From Nostocaceae cyanobacterium CSSed10_463m (GTDB taxonomy: Bacteria; Cyanobacteriota; Cyanobacteriia; Cyanobacteriales; Nostocaceae), in assembly GCA_003556955.1 (NCBI GenBank), contig PWQB01000406.1, positions 1-9,637 of the forward strand: 9,637 nt of DNA. Reading direction: 5' to 3'. Below are positions 1-5,374 of this stretch, in pieces. Each line of letters starts with the position of its first letter. The first letter of the stretch is position 1. The notes under the pieces are model-generated. The model was given only the letters and a program-made list of their open reading frames with translations, did not search any database and was not told where the DNA came from. The position numbers were made by a program, and so were the translations under genes.

Positions 1-1
1 A

Positions 2-127
2 AGTTTTGAGTTCTTAGTGGACAAGAGAAACTGCAAAGTCCCAACTGTTGCAGATACTCCAGGCAAACCCTTAGCGCTTGATCATACCAACGATAGCACA
101 GAAAATGAACAGTCAAAGATTGACTAA
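2..127 (+). CDS. C-terminal end of an unidentified protein (5' truncated by window)
   Basis: An open frame enters from the left edge and runs 41 codons to a TAA at 125-127. The peptide begins SFEFLVDKRNCKVPTV and ends NEQSKID. The tail is polar and acidic and ends in low-complexity residues, as real C-termini often do. A strong Rho-independent terminator lies 46 bases after the stop, which supports this being the true 3' end of a transcribed gene. I do not recognise the family, and 41 residues are too few to assign a function. The main alternative is a chance open frame, since a run of this length is not by itself significant. Confidence 0.45.
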   Translation, partial: SFEFLVDKRNCKVPTVADTPGKPLALDHTNDSTENEQSKID

Positions 128-173
128 CTAGGGATAAGCAGTTTCTCCTACTGCATATCTAGGCATTTTTAAT

Positions 174-205
174 CCCTTAGTGCCATAAAGCGCTAGGGTT
201 TTTTT
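174..205 (+). terminator. Rho-independent terminator of the upstream partial gene
   Basis: The arm CCCTTAGTGC (174-183) pairs with GCGCTAGGG (190-198), giving nine pairs with one bulged T and one G-T pair around a six-base loop. Seven T residues follow directly (199-205). Its position 46 bases after the stop at 127 fits termination of that gene. Confidence 0.75.
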
Positions 206-226
206 GTGGAAACCATAGGTGATAAA

Positions 227-257
227 AACCCCAGTTGCCTTAGTTACCACTGGGGTT
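227..257. other. Perfect 9-bp hairpin, possible second terminator
   Basis: AACCCCAGT (227-235) pairs perfectly with ACTGGGGTT (249-257) around a 13-base loop. No T-run follows on the + strand. On the - strand the stem is followed by four T residues, then ATC and the A-tract of the first terminator. It may back up that terminator or stop - strand transcription. The hairpin is seen; the role is inferred. Confidence 0.4.
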
Positions 258-300
258 ATACCGTAATAAATACCAAAACTAATTATCAGTTATTGGAAAT

Positions 301-308
301 GCGATCGC
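301..308. repeat. HIP1 octamer GCGATCGC (first of seven in the window)
   Basis: GCGATCGC occurs at 301, 2178, 2900, 4851, 5827, 7890 and 8452. Five of the seven lie inside genes. This highly iterated palindrome is a hallmark of many cyanobacterial genomes, and seven copies in 9.6 kb is far above chance. It is the simplest taxonomic marker here. Confidence 0.9.
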
Positions 309-457
309 TTCTGCCTTTCCCCCCATTCACCATTCCCCTGATTACCTTCTAGCTCAGTTTCGTGAAGATAATCCCGGCTTTGGTATTGTTGACCTTAAGA
401 GGTTGTTTTAAAAGTGTCCGGCTGTTATTTTAGGCACTCAATGATCCCCCCTAGCCC

Positions 458-632
458 CTGACAGGTGTAGGTTTTTCACGAATGCATCTGAAATGGGGTT
501 TTTTCGTTGATTGAAAACTCATCTTTCCCCTCTGGTTTCCCACTCAAGAACGAAATTTGGTGTTTTCACACAGTTTAAAATTGTGTTTGAGAGTGTCAAC
601 TCACACCTAAATTAAAAACCTACACTTGTCAG
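458..632. mobile_element. MITE-like element with 19-bp terminal inverted repeats
   Basis: CTGACAGGTGTAGGTTTTT (458-476) is repeated in inverted orientation at 614-632 with one mismatch (18 of 19). The 175-bp unit has no convincing open frame. Inside it are a smaller palindrome (ACACA...TGTGT) and AT-rich sequence. This fits a non-autonomous insertion element, or the two ends of an insertion sequence that lost its transposase. I found no clear target-site duplication, so the outer boundaries are uncertain. Confidence 0.55.
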
Positions 633-637
633 TCGGT

Positions 638-793
638 TAAGTAGGTAGGCGGAAAAATTTCAAGGTATGTCATTGCGAACGGAGCGTAGTGGAGTCAAGC
701 ATAAGACCGAAGCGGTCACGCTCCGCGAACGCAAGGGTTTTGAGGATTTTACATTTTGTTACATAGTTAGGTTTATTTGTGCCTACCTACTTA
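638..793. mobile_element. Second MITE-like element with perfect 13-bp terminal inverted repeats
   Basis: TAAGTAGGTAGGC at 638-650 has its exact reverse complement at 781-793, enclosing a 156-bp unit. Inside is a nested GC-rich palindrome: GGAGCGT (681-687) pairs with ACGCTCC (718-724), and GACCG (705-709) with CGGTC (713-717). This GC-rich core, with its GCGAACGGAGCG wording, resembles dispersed repeats common in Nostoc genomes. There is no coding capacity. It starts five bases after the preceding element ends. Confidence 0.55.
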
Positions 794-915
794 TACGTGG
801 GTTAAAGAAAGTGTAAAAATTGGGGATTAATATACAAAAATATACTGAAATAAAAATATCAAAATAATTTTAATCACTGTATAATATGATTGATTTATGA
901 ACAATTACATCATAG

Positions 916-938
916 GAGACGACCCGCCGGGTCGTCTC
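916..938. repeat. REP palindrome upstream of the RAYT gene
   Basis: GAGACGACCC (916-925) pairs with GGGTCGTCTC (929-938) across a 3-base GCC loop. TAC follows the right arm, as in the other full copies of this type (the copy inside the gene and the one at 1757-1779). It lies 55 bases before the RAYT start codon. REP hairpins beside a RAYT gene are the expected substrates of that transposase family. Confidence 0.8.
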
Positions 939-993
939 TACAATAAGGGGTAAAGACCAAGAATTAATTAATAACAACATTAATTTGATTTTT

Positions 994-1560
994 ATGACTC
1001 TTTACAAAAATAAATATCGGATTGAATCAGCAAGATGTTCAAAATGGGATTATACATCTAATGGCTATTATTTTTTAACCATTTGTACCCACAATAAACA
1101 ACCTTTTTTTGGAGAGATTATTAATGGGGAAATGGTTTTCAATCCCATTAGTAAAGTTGTTGCTGTAGAATGGCAAAAAACGCAGCAAATTCGCCCTAAC
1201 ATTAAATTAGATGCTTGGGTAATCATGCCAAATCATCTACATGGTGTTTTGATTATTGATCAAACAATCGTAGAGACGACACGCCAGGTCGTCTCTACAG
1301 ATCGGAATGTCTCTACGAATAAACCGCTATTACAATCTAATTCTCTAGGTTCAATCATTGGTCAATTCAAATCAGTTTGCACCAAACAAATCTGGGCTGC
1401 TGGATATACAGATTTTCGGTGGCAAAGTAGATTTCATGACCATATTATTCGTGATGAACAATCTTTAAATCAAATTCGAGAATATATTATTAATAATCCT
1501 AGAAGATGGGAAGATGACGAACATCATCCGGTGAATTTTAATGTGAGAAAATTAAATTAA
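994..1560 (+). CDS. REP-associated tyrosine transposase (RAYT, Y1/IS200-like HUH superfamily)
   Basis: This 188-residue protein belongs to the single-domain HUH transposases that act on REP palindromes as single-stranded DNA. The metal-binding motif is seen as H81-L-H83 in WVIMPNHLHGVLII. The likely catalytic tyrosine is Y164 in IREYIINNPRRW, a typical Y-I-x-N-P context. The N-terminal part (YYFLTICTHN, residues 25-34) also fits the family. I chose ATG 994; a TTG at 985 would add three residues, and neither has a clear Shine-Dalgarno sequence. Residues 93-102 (VETTRQVVST) are encoded by a REP palindrome, and the codons after them by a degenerate half-REP, so residues about 90-110 look like an inserted linker between the HUH motif and the tyrosine region. 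Both motifs survive, so the gene may be active. REP palindromes lie on both sides. Confidence 0.85.
   Translation: MTLYKNKYRIESARCSKWDYTSNGYYFLTICTHNKQPFFGEIINGEMVFNPISKVVAVEWQKTQQIRPNIKLDAWVIMPNHLHGVLIIDQTIVETTRQVVSTDRNVSTNKPLLQSNSLGSIIGQFKSVCTKQIWAAGYTDFRWQSRFHDHIIRDEQSLNQIREYIINNPRRWEDDEHHPVNFNVRKLN
1270..1298. repeat. REP palindrome inside the RAYT coding sequence
   Basis: GTAGAGACGAC (1270-1280) pairs with GTCGTCTCTAC (1288-1298) around a 7-base loop. It shares the CGTCTCTAC end with the intergenic copies. It begins exactly on a codon boundary and contributes VETTRQVVST to the transposase without disrupting the frame. Confidence 0.8.
1304..1318. repeat. Degenerate half of a second-type REP inside the RAYT gene
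   Basis: GGAATGTCTCTACGA resembles the right arm of the REP at 1815-1839 (GGAACGTCTCT) with one change, followed by the TACGA typical of these repeats. Its left arm is missing. It suggests that the insert in the gene was once a pair of REPs. Confidence 0.4.
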
Positions 1561-1576
1561 ACGACCCACATTGAGA
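1544..1576 (+). repeat. Left copy of an exact 33-bp direct repeat
   Basis: This copy covers the last 17 bases of the RAYT gene, including its stop codon, and 16 bases of 3' flank. An identical copy is at 1728-1760. The bases beyond each end differ (G1543 against T1727; A1577 against C1761), so the repeat is exactly 33 bp. The two copies bracket the element at 1577-1727, as a target-site duplication would. Confidence 0.85.
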
Positions 1577-1727
1577 AACAATACTTTTCAGTTAAGGTTG
1601 TGTTCGCGTAGCGTGCCGTAGGCAATCCCCTTGAAAAAGGTGGCTAAAGTCCTTAAAGTCCCCCTTCTTAAGGGGGATTTAGGGGGATCTCCAATGAGCA
1701 AATATCGTTAACCGAACAGTATTGCAT
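1577..1727. mobile_element. 151-bp MITE-like insertion with 19-bp imperfect terminal inverted repeats
   Basis: CAATACTTTTCAGTTAAGG (1579-1597) matches the reverse complement of 1706-1724 at 16 of 19 positions. The interior has no open frame and holds a GTTCGCGTAGCGTGCCGTAGG-like dispersed Nostoc repeat and a C-rich/G-rich palindrome (CCCCCTT...AAGGGGG near 1662-1678). Exact 33-bp direct repeats flank it on both sides. The insertion sits just after the RAYT stop codon and separates the gene from its downstream REP. The transposase that moved it is not in the window. Confidence 0.65.
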
Positions 1728-1760
1728 TGAGAAAATTAAATTAAACGACCCACATTGAGA
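1728..1760 (+). repeat. Right copy of the exact 33-bp direct repeat
   Basis: Identical to 1544-1576. Its last four bases (GAGA, 1757-1760) are also the first bases of the REP palindrome at 1757-1779, so the duplication ends inside the outer edge of that REP. Removing one copy together with the element restores a RAYT gene with a REP 12 bases past its stop. Confidence 0.85.
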
Positions 1761-1779
1761 CGACCCATCGGGTCGTCTC
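1757..1779. repeat. REP palindrome downstream of the RAYT gene (first type)
   Basis: GAGACGACCC (1757-1766) pairs with GGGTCGTCTC (1770-1779) around ATC, then TACAA. It has the same stem as the upstream copy at 916-938 with a different loop, suggesting selection on the stem or recent copying. Confidence 0.8.
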
Positions 1780-1814
1780 TACAAAATCATATTCAATATA
1801 AACAACAATTTCGT

Positions 1815-1839
1815 AGAGACGTTCCGGTGGAACGTCTCT
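1815..1839. repeat. REP palindrome, second type
   Basis: AGAGACGTTCC (1815-1825) pairs with GGAACGTCTCT (1829-1839) around GGT. The outer GAGACG/CGTCTC is shared with the first type, but the inner stem differs (TTCC instead of ACCC). It lies 35 bases from the preceding REP, so the two may form a composite REP pair. Confidence 0.75.
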
Positions 1840-1865
1840 CTTTATATACAAAGATTCATTTAAAA

Positions 1866-1938
1866 CGGGTGCGGCAGGGATCGAACCTGCGACCAACGGA
1901 TTAGAAATCCGATGCTCTATCCACTGAGCTACGCACCC
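1866..1938 (-). tRNA. trnR-UCU: tRNA-Arg (anticodon UCU)
   Basis: The full cloverleaf reads on the - strand. The acceptor GGGTGCG pairs with CGCACCC, with discriminator G at 1866. The D arm is GCTC...GAGC. The anticodon loop TTTCTAA lies between TCGGA and TCCGT, with four pairs and a T-T mismatch at the top of that stem. The T arm is GCAGG-TTCGATC-CCTGC. Anticodon UCU decodes AGA and AGG as arginine. The length is 73 nt. CCA is not encoded, so it must be added after transcription. The + strand REP and insertion cluster lies just past its 3' end. Confidence 0.95.
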
Positions 1939-1976
1939 AAGTTAATAAACTGGCTTCCAAAACGGTCACCTGATCA

Positions 1977-2006
1977 ATTATATCGTGATCTCTGAGCAAT
2001 AAGCAA
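1977..2006 (-). promoter_or_regulatory. Candidate sigma70-type promoter of tRNA-Arg
   Basis: On the - strand, TTGCTT (2001-2006) is followed after 18 bases by a perfect TATAAT (1977-1982). Transcription would start near 1970 and give a leader of about 30 nt before the tRNA 5' end at 1938, a sensible arrangement for a tRNA gene. Confidence 0.5.
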
Positions 2007-2213
2007 GTAAAAATTGCATATTTCTCACTAGCAAGGCTATGATCTAAATCACTAGTCATTTAATTTACAGTAAAAACACAGCAAATGGACTATTGATTAG
2101 CTATATTGTGTTGTCAATAGGTGATTTGTGTGTTGATGTAGATGCCCTCTGGGCGGCTTACTTCAGGTGAGCTTCTGGCGATCGCGAGGCTCAACCCAAT
2201 GGAACACTAGGTA
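2007..2213. other. Intergenic region before the conserved hypothetical gene
   Basis: Apart from the tRNA promoter at its left edge, this region holds one HIP1 site (2178-2185). It is AT-rich to about 2130 and more GC-rich nearer the gene. I see no convincing promoter, riboswitch or small ORF. The only Shine-Dalgarno-like match before ATG 2214 is a weak AGGT. Confidence 0.4.
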
Positions 2214-2957
2214 ATGGCACATTTAGTGATATTACCAAATTACGACTATAGATCGCATTATCCACGAAGCCCCTGTGAGGAGTTATTTGCTAGTGCCATG
2301 TTTATTCTCAAAAGGCAGGATGTTGAAATATCGAGTATTCAGCACCCAAAACGGGATCAGCAAGTGCCGATCCTCAATTATCAGGGGCAAACCTTTCGCC
2401 TAATTAGTGTCTTTAAAGCTAATCAAGAGGAAGAGGCTAGAGCATTATGGAGAGAATTAACGGATAACCGTGGTAAAGCCTGTGTTTTGCTAGAAGAACC
2501 AGATCGCTTTAGCGTTTGGGGCAAAGTCCGCTTAGATCAAATAGATAATGACACGGGTGGACATAGCAAAAGCGGAATTTACGTTCAAGGGAGTCTTTTA
2601 CTGCTACAAGCAGTTTATCTGGATATTGAGGAGTTATTAGGCACTCGGCAAGCGACACTCTTTGAGAAAGATATTGCTGAATTGTTACACCGTCAAAAAT
2701 TTCCGGAAATCACTACCCTAGAAGCAGTGAAACCGTTAGTCACAACCAACCCCTTAGATGGGGCGAAACTTCCTCCCTGGCAAGAAAATCATCTGATTAT
2801 CTTATTGCAAGAATTGCATAGACTCGGCAAAACATATTTTGGTAATGCTAACTTTGCCCATCAAGTTACTGATACTTTACAAGATATGCCAGAAGCAGAG
2901 CGATCGCTGTTTATCAGTTGGCTACATCAATCATCTTTGAGTCAACTGTGGCAATAA
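2214..2957 (+). CDS. Conserved hypothetical protein, probably cyanobacteria-specific
   Basis: This is a 247-residue soluble protein with no signal peptide or membrane segment. It resembles a cyanobacterial family that I recall being listed as Npun_F0813-like, a memory match only. Distinctive stretches are FILKRQDVEISSIQHPKRD (30-48), FKANQEEEARALWRELTDNRGKACVLLEEPDRFSVWGK (starting near residue 67), and a leucine-rich helical segment at about 126-142. The middle part reads as alternating beta strands and helices. No catalytic motif is evident and no function is assigned. ATG 2214 is used because the frame is open from there and the N-terminus reads as sensible protein; an internal Met at residue 29 is the only nearby alternative. 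One HIP1 site lies in the 3' part. It shares strand with the following cluster, but the 135-bp gap suggests a separate unit. Confidence 0.8.
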   Translation: MAHLVILPNYDYRSHYPRSPCEELFASAMFILKRQDVEISSIQHPKRDQQVPILNYQGQTFRLISVFKANQEEEARALWRELTDNRGKACVLLEEPDRFSVWGKVRLDQIDNDTGGHSKSGIYVQGSLLLLQAVYLDIEELLGTRQATLFEKDIAELLHRQKFPEITTLEAVKPLVTTNPLDGAKLPPWQENHLIILLQELHRLGKTYFGNANFAHQVTDTLQDMPEAERSLFISWLHQSSLSQLWQ

Positions 2958-3092
2958 CATGAAAAGTTTGGGAAAAACTACGGCTACTAGCAGTTATTCT
3001 TGTGATCAACTGGTGTATGACTGGATCAGTAGGCTGCTGCTAACGATCCTGAACACCAAAATTTATTGAGTGCATTTACCTAGTCAATTTCC

Positions 3093-3944
3093 ATGAGTAG
3101 CTCTTACGACAAATCCTACCGTTCTCCAACCTTTCTCTCCAATCGGAACATAATCTTGGCTGGCATTGGCTGGGCTGTGCTGGCACTGTTATACTTTTTA
3201 TTATTTAGTGCCAAAGTCCCAGGCGAAGATGGTATAGAAAGTCGTGCCGATTGGTATGTAATTGGTACAAATATTTTTGAAGCTTTGGCTTACTTGGGTG
3301 CAGGTGTTTTATGCTTGAGGAATTGGCGTAGCCCGCAAATTGTCAGTAGCCGGAATATTTGGCTCGCAATTGGTATTGGTATGTTTTCTTATTTCCTGGG
3401 AGGGATATTTTTCGGTTACACAGAAATAATTTTGAACGAAGAACCAGATGTGTCTATTGGCGATATCTTTTTTGTACTGACTTATATTTCCCTTGGCATA
3501 GGCATGATTTTAGCTGTAGCTTCCAGAAGAATCCACTTAGAAAAATGGCAATTGCTGATTGTATTGGCAATTGCTGTATTTGGTAGTCTGTTAGCATGGT
3601 GGATTTCTATCCAGCAAGAGGTGAATCCTGATCCGCTAGCTGCTGGCTTGAATTGGTTTTACGTAGTTAGCGATGTAGTTTTGTTAATTATTGCTACCAC
3701 CTTGTTACTAGCTTTTTGGGGGGGACGAGTTGCCCAATCTTGGAGAATGATTGCAGCGGCCGCGTTTTCGCTCTACATTGCAGATATGTGGTTTAAATAT
3801 GCTCAAGGGCCAAACTATCAAAGTGGGGAGATACTAGAAGTGTTTTGGGTATTTAGTGGAGTTTTATTTGGTATGGGCGCTGTCCTAGAACATGAAGCAT
3901 CATTAAGCCGAACTCGGCGGGAGCGCGGGCGCAAACGAGCTTAG
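3093..3944 (+). CDS. Eight-helix integral membrane protein, sensor-module-like, no output domain
   Basis: This 283-residue protein has eight predicted membrane helices at about 19-39, 54-75, 88-109, 122-143, 152-173, 187-209, 217-237 and 247-264. The C-terminal tail (RTRRERGRKRA) is strongly basic, which puts it in the cytoplasm by the positive-inside rule. The motif DVSIGDIFFVLTYISLGIG (119-137) and the spacing of the last helices resemble membrane sensory modules found at the N-terminus of bacterial diguanylate cyclases and histidine kinases (PSLADxxYL-type). Here no kinase, GGDEF or other output domain follows; the protein simply ends. The stop is five bases before the next reading frame, which encodes a helix-turn-helix protein, so co-transcription is very likely. 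Function is unknown; signal sensing or small-molecule transport are both possible. ATG 3093 is the first Met, without a clear ribosome binding site. Confidence 0.75.
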   Translation: MSSSYDKSYRSPTFLSNRNIILAGIGWAVLALLYFLLFSAKVPGEDGIESRADWYVIGTNIFEALAYLGAGVLCLRNWRSPQIVSSRNIWLAIGIGMFSYFLGGIFFGYTEIILNEEPDVSIGDIFFVLTYISLGIGMILAVASRRIHLEKWQLLIVLAIAVFGSLLAWWISIQQEVNPDPLAAGLNWFYVVSDVVLLIIATTLLLAFWGGRVAQSWRMIAAAAFSLYIADMWFKYAQGPNYQSGEILEVFWVFSGVLFGMGAVLEHEASLSRTRRERGRKRA

Positions 3945-3952
3945 AAAATTTG

Positions 3953-4972
3953 GTGTCTACCGTGAGAAAATTAACAGATCCTGACAAACAAGAAATTCTG
4001 AAGTTATATCGAGAAACTGCCGAAACAACCTCAACTTTGGCAGAACGCTATGGTGTGAGTAACTCGACAATTAGTCGTCTGCTTAAAAGCACCTTACCAG
4101 AAGAGGAATACGAATATCTCGTGTCTCTCAAACGTGCTGCTAGAACTCCTGAAGGCAGGGCGCAGGTAAGTTATGAGCAGATACCTTTGTTAAGTCAACC
4201 AGAAAAAGAGCCAGAGAAAGAACCGCCAAGCCAGGAAAAAACAACTCCTCGCTTGAAGTTACCAGAGATTTCGCCGCCCAAGCCAGTGGTAGAAGAACGC
4301 GATTTAGAGGCAGAAGAAGAGGAAGAGGAGGACTTCACCCCCTCGATCAGAAGAGTCCGACGGCGTTCCTCCGCAGAAGAAAAACCAAAGCTACGGGCGA
4401 CCAAGCGATTAGAAATAGTCGAACCTAAGCCACCGGAAATCAGTGGTATTCCTGCCCCAATTCTCAAGGACGAACATCCAGAAGCAAATGTCATCGCCCA
4501 AATCCTGGGAGAAGACTTGCTAGATGAGCCAGAAGATTTATCAGATTTAGAGGATGATTTAGACGAGGACGATTACGAAGACGATTACGAGGACGAGGAA
4601 GACGATTTAGATGATTCCACACCTTTAGTCACAAGACGAAGGGTAAGTGAAGCGCCTGTTCAAGTCCTACCGTTCTCAGCAGCACAATTGCCGAAAAGTT
4701 GCTATTTGGTAATCGATAGATCCTCAGAGCTAATTACCCGACCACTCAAGGATTTTGGTGACTTGGGTCAAATTCCCAATCTAGAAACCCTGCAAAAAAC
4801 TTTGCCGGTGTTTGATAACCATCGAGTTGCAAAGCGTTTCTCTACCAAACGCGATCGCGTGATTAAAGTCCCCGACAGTAAAGTTTTGCAGAAGGCTACC
4901 ACTCATCTGCAAGCAAAGGGGATTACTCGATTGTTGATTGATGGTCAGGTGTACTCTTTGTCTATGGTTTAA
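3953..4972 (+). CDS. Helix-turn-helix protein with long acidic linker and conserved C-terminal domain
   Basis: This protein has about 339 residues in three parts (numbered from TTG 3950). Residues 12-49 form a homeodomain-like helix-turn-helix: DKQEILKLYRETAETTSTLA, then ERYGVSNSTISRLLK as the recognition helix, of the kind seen in transposases and resolvases. Residues about 83-245 are low complexity, with K/E/P-rich segments, EEEEEED (122-128), and a D/E-rich run at 187-223 containing a DDYED duplication. Residues 246-340 form a compact domain (CYLVIDRSSELITRPL ... HLQAKGITRLLIDGQVYSL). The start is uncertain: TTG 3950, GTG 3953 and GTG 3962 are all in frame with no clear Shine-Dalgarno sequence; I list GTG 3953. 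It lies between the membrane protein and cutA with 5-bp gaps, so it is probably in one operon. No transposase catalytic domain is present, so a DNA-binding regulatory or structural role is inferred. Confidence 0.75.
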   Translation: MSTVRKLTDPDKQEILKLYRETAETTSTLAERYGVSNSTISRLLKSTLPEEEYEYLVSLKRAARTPEGRAQVSYEQIPLLSQPEKEPEKEPPSQEKTTPRLKLPEISPPKPVVEERDLEAEEEEEEDFTPSIRRVRRRSSAEEKPKLRATKRLEIVEPKPPEISGIPAPILKDEHPEANVIAQILGEDLLDEPEDLSDLEDDLDEDDYEDDYEDEEDDLDDSTPLVTRRRVSEAPVQVLPFSAAQLPKSCYLVIDRSSELITRPLKDFGDLGQIPNLETLQKTLPVFDNHRVAKRFSTKRDRVIKVPDSKVLQKATTHLQAKGITRLLIDGQVYSLSMV

Positions 4973-4977
4973 AAGTT

Positions 4978-5304
4978 ATGGCGATACCTGCTGATTATGG
5001 TGTAGTACTGGTGACAACTGCCAACAAGCAGGAAGCAGAAACAATTGCAAATGCTCTTGTAGAGGCTCAACTAGCTGCTTGTGTGAGTTTGTTACCTATC
5101 CATTCCATTTACGCTTGGCAAGGAGAAATATACAAAGAGTATGAGTGGCAGTTGCTGATTAAAACTGATTTGGCCTTATTTTCCACCTTGGAAGCCAAAA
5201 TTCGGGAAATGCACTCCTACGAAGTCTCAGAAATTATCGCCTTACCAATCGTTGCTGGTTCGCAAGCCTACTTGCAATGGATTTCCGAACAGGTTAAACC
5301 TTAA
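4978..5304 (+). CDS. cutA: CutA1-family divalent cation tolerance protein
   Basis: At 108 residues it has the normal length for CutA, a small, very stable trimeric cytoplasmic protein with a PII-like fold. Family signatures are present in order: VLVTTANKQEAETIANALVE (10-29), QLAACVSLLPIHSIYAWQGE (31-50), QLLIKT (58-63), and HSYEVSEIIALPI (79-91), followed by YLQWI. In E. coli CutA was linked to copper tolerance; in cyanobacteria and plants its role is unsettled, so metal handling here is by homology only. It starts five bases after the HTH gene stop and is the last gene of the three-gene cluster. The ATG is preceded by AAAAGTT with no strong ribosome binding site. Confidence 0.95.
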   Translation: MAIPADYGVVLVTTANKQEAETIANALVEAQLAACVSLLPIHSIYAWQGEIYKEYEWQLLIKTDLALFSTLEAKIREMHSYEVSEIIALPIVAGSQAYLQWISEQVKP

Positions 5305-5329
5305 CAATTGCCTGATAACCCCTTTTTAG

Positions 5330-5357
5330 CCCCTCCTCGCCTCGCTTGCGGGAGGGG
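5330..5357. terminator. GC-rich hairpin between convergent genes
   Basis: CCCCTCC (5330-5336) pairs with GGAGGGG (5351-5357); the loop region CTCGCCTCGC can add inner pairs. It sits between the convergent 3' ends of cutA (stop 5304) and the ADP-ribosylglycohydrolase gene (stop 5375). There is no T-run on either strand, so it may be a bidirectional RNA-end stabiliser or simply a dispersed repeat. Confidence 0.35.
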
Positions 5358-5374
5358 TTCGGGTATGGGTTGGA

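Noticed and set aside
985..993. TTG 985 as the RAYT start
   Set aside because: ATG 994 is nearby, gives a family-like N-terminus (MTLYKNKYRI), and nothing upstream favours TTG.
2998..3060. Imperfect GGATC...GATCC symmetry in the spacer after the hypothetical gene
   Set aside because: Too few contiguous pairs and no T-run; not supported as a terminator.
4195..4494. - strand open frame opposite the acidic region of the HTH gene
   Set aside because: Its serine-rich product mirrors the Asp/Glu codons of the + strand gene; no start signal or family resemblance.
3950..4972. HTH protein as a transposase
   Set aside because: The N-terminal HTH resembles transposase HTHs, but there is no DDE, HUH or resolvase catalytic domain and no terminal inverted repeats around it.
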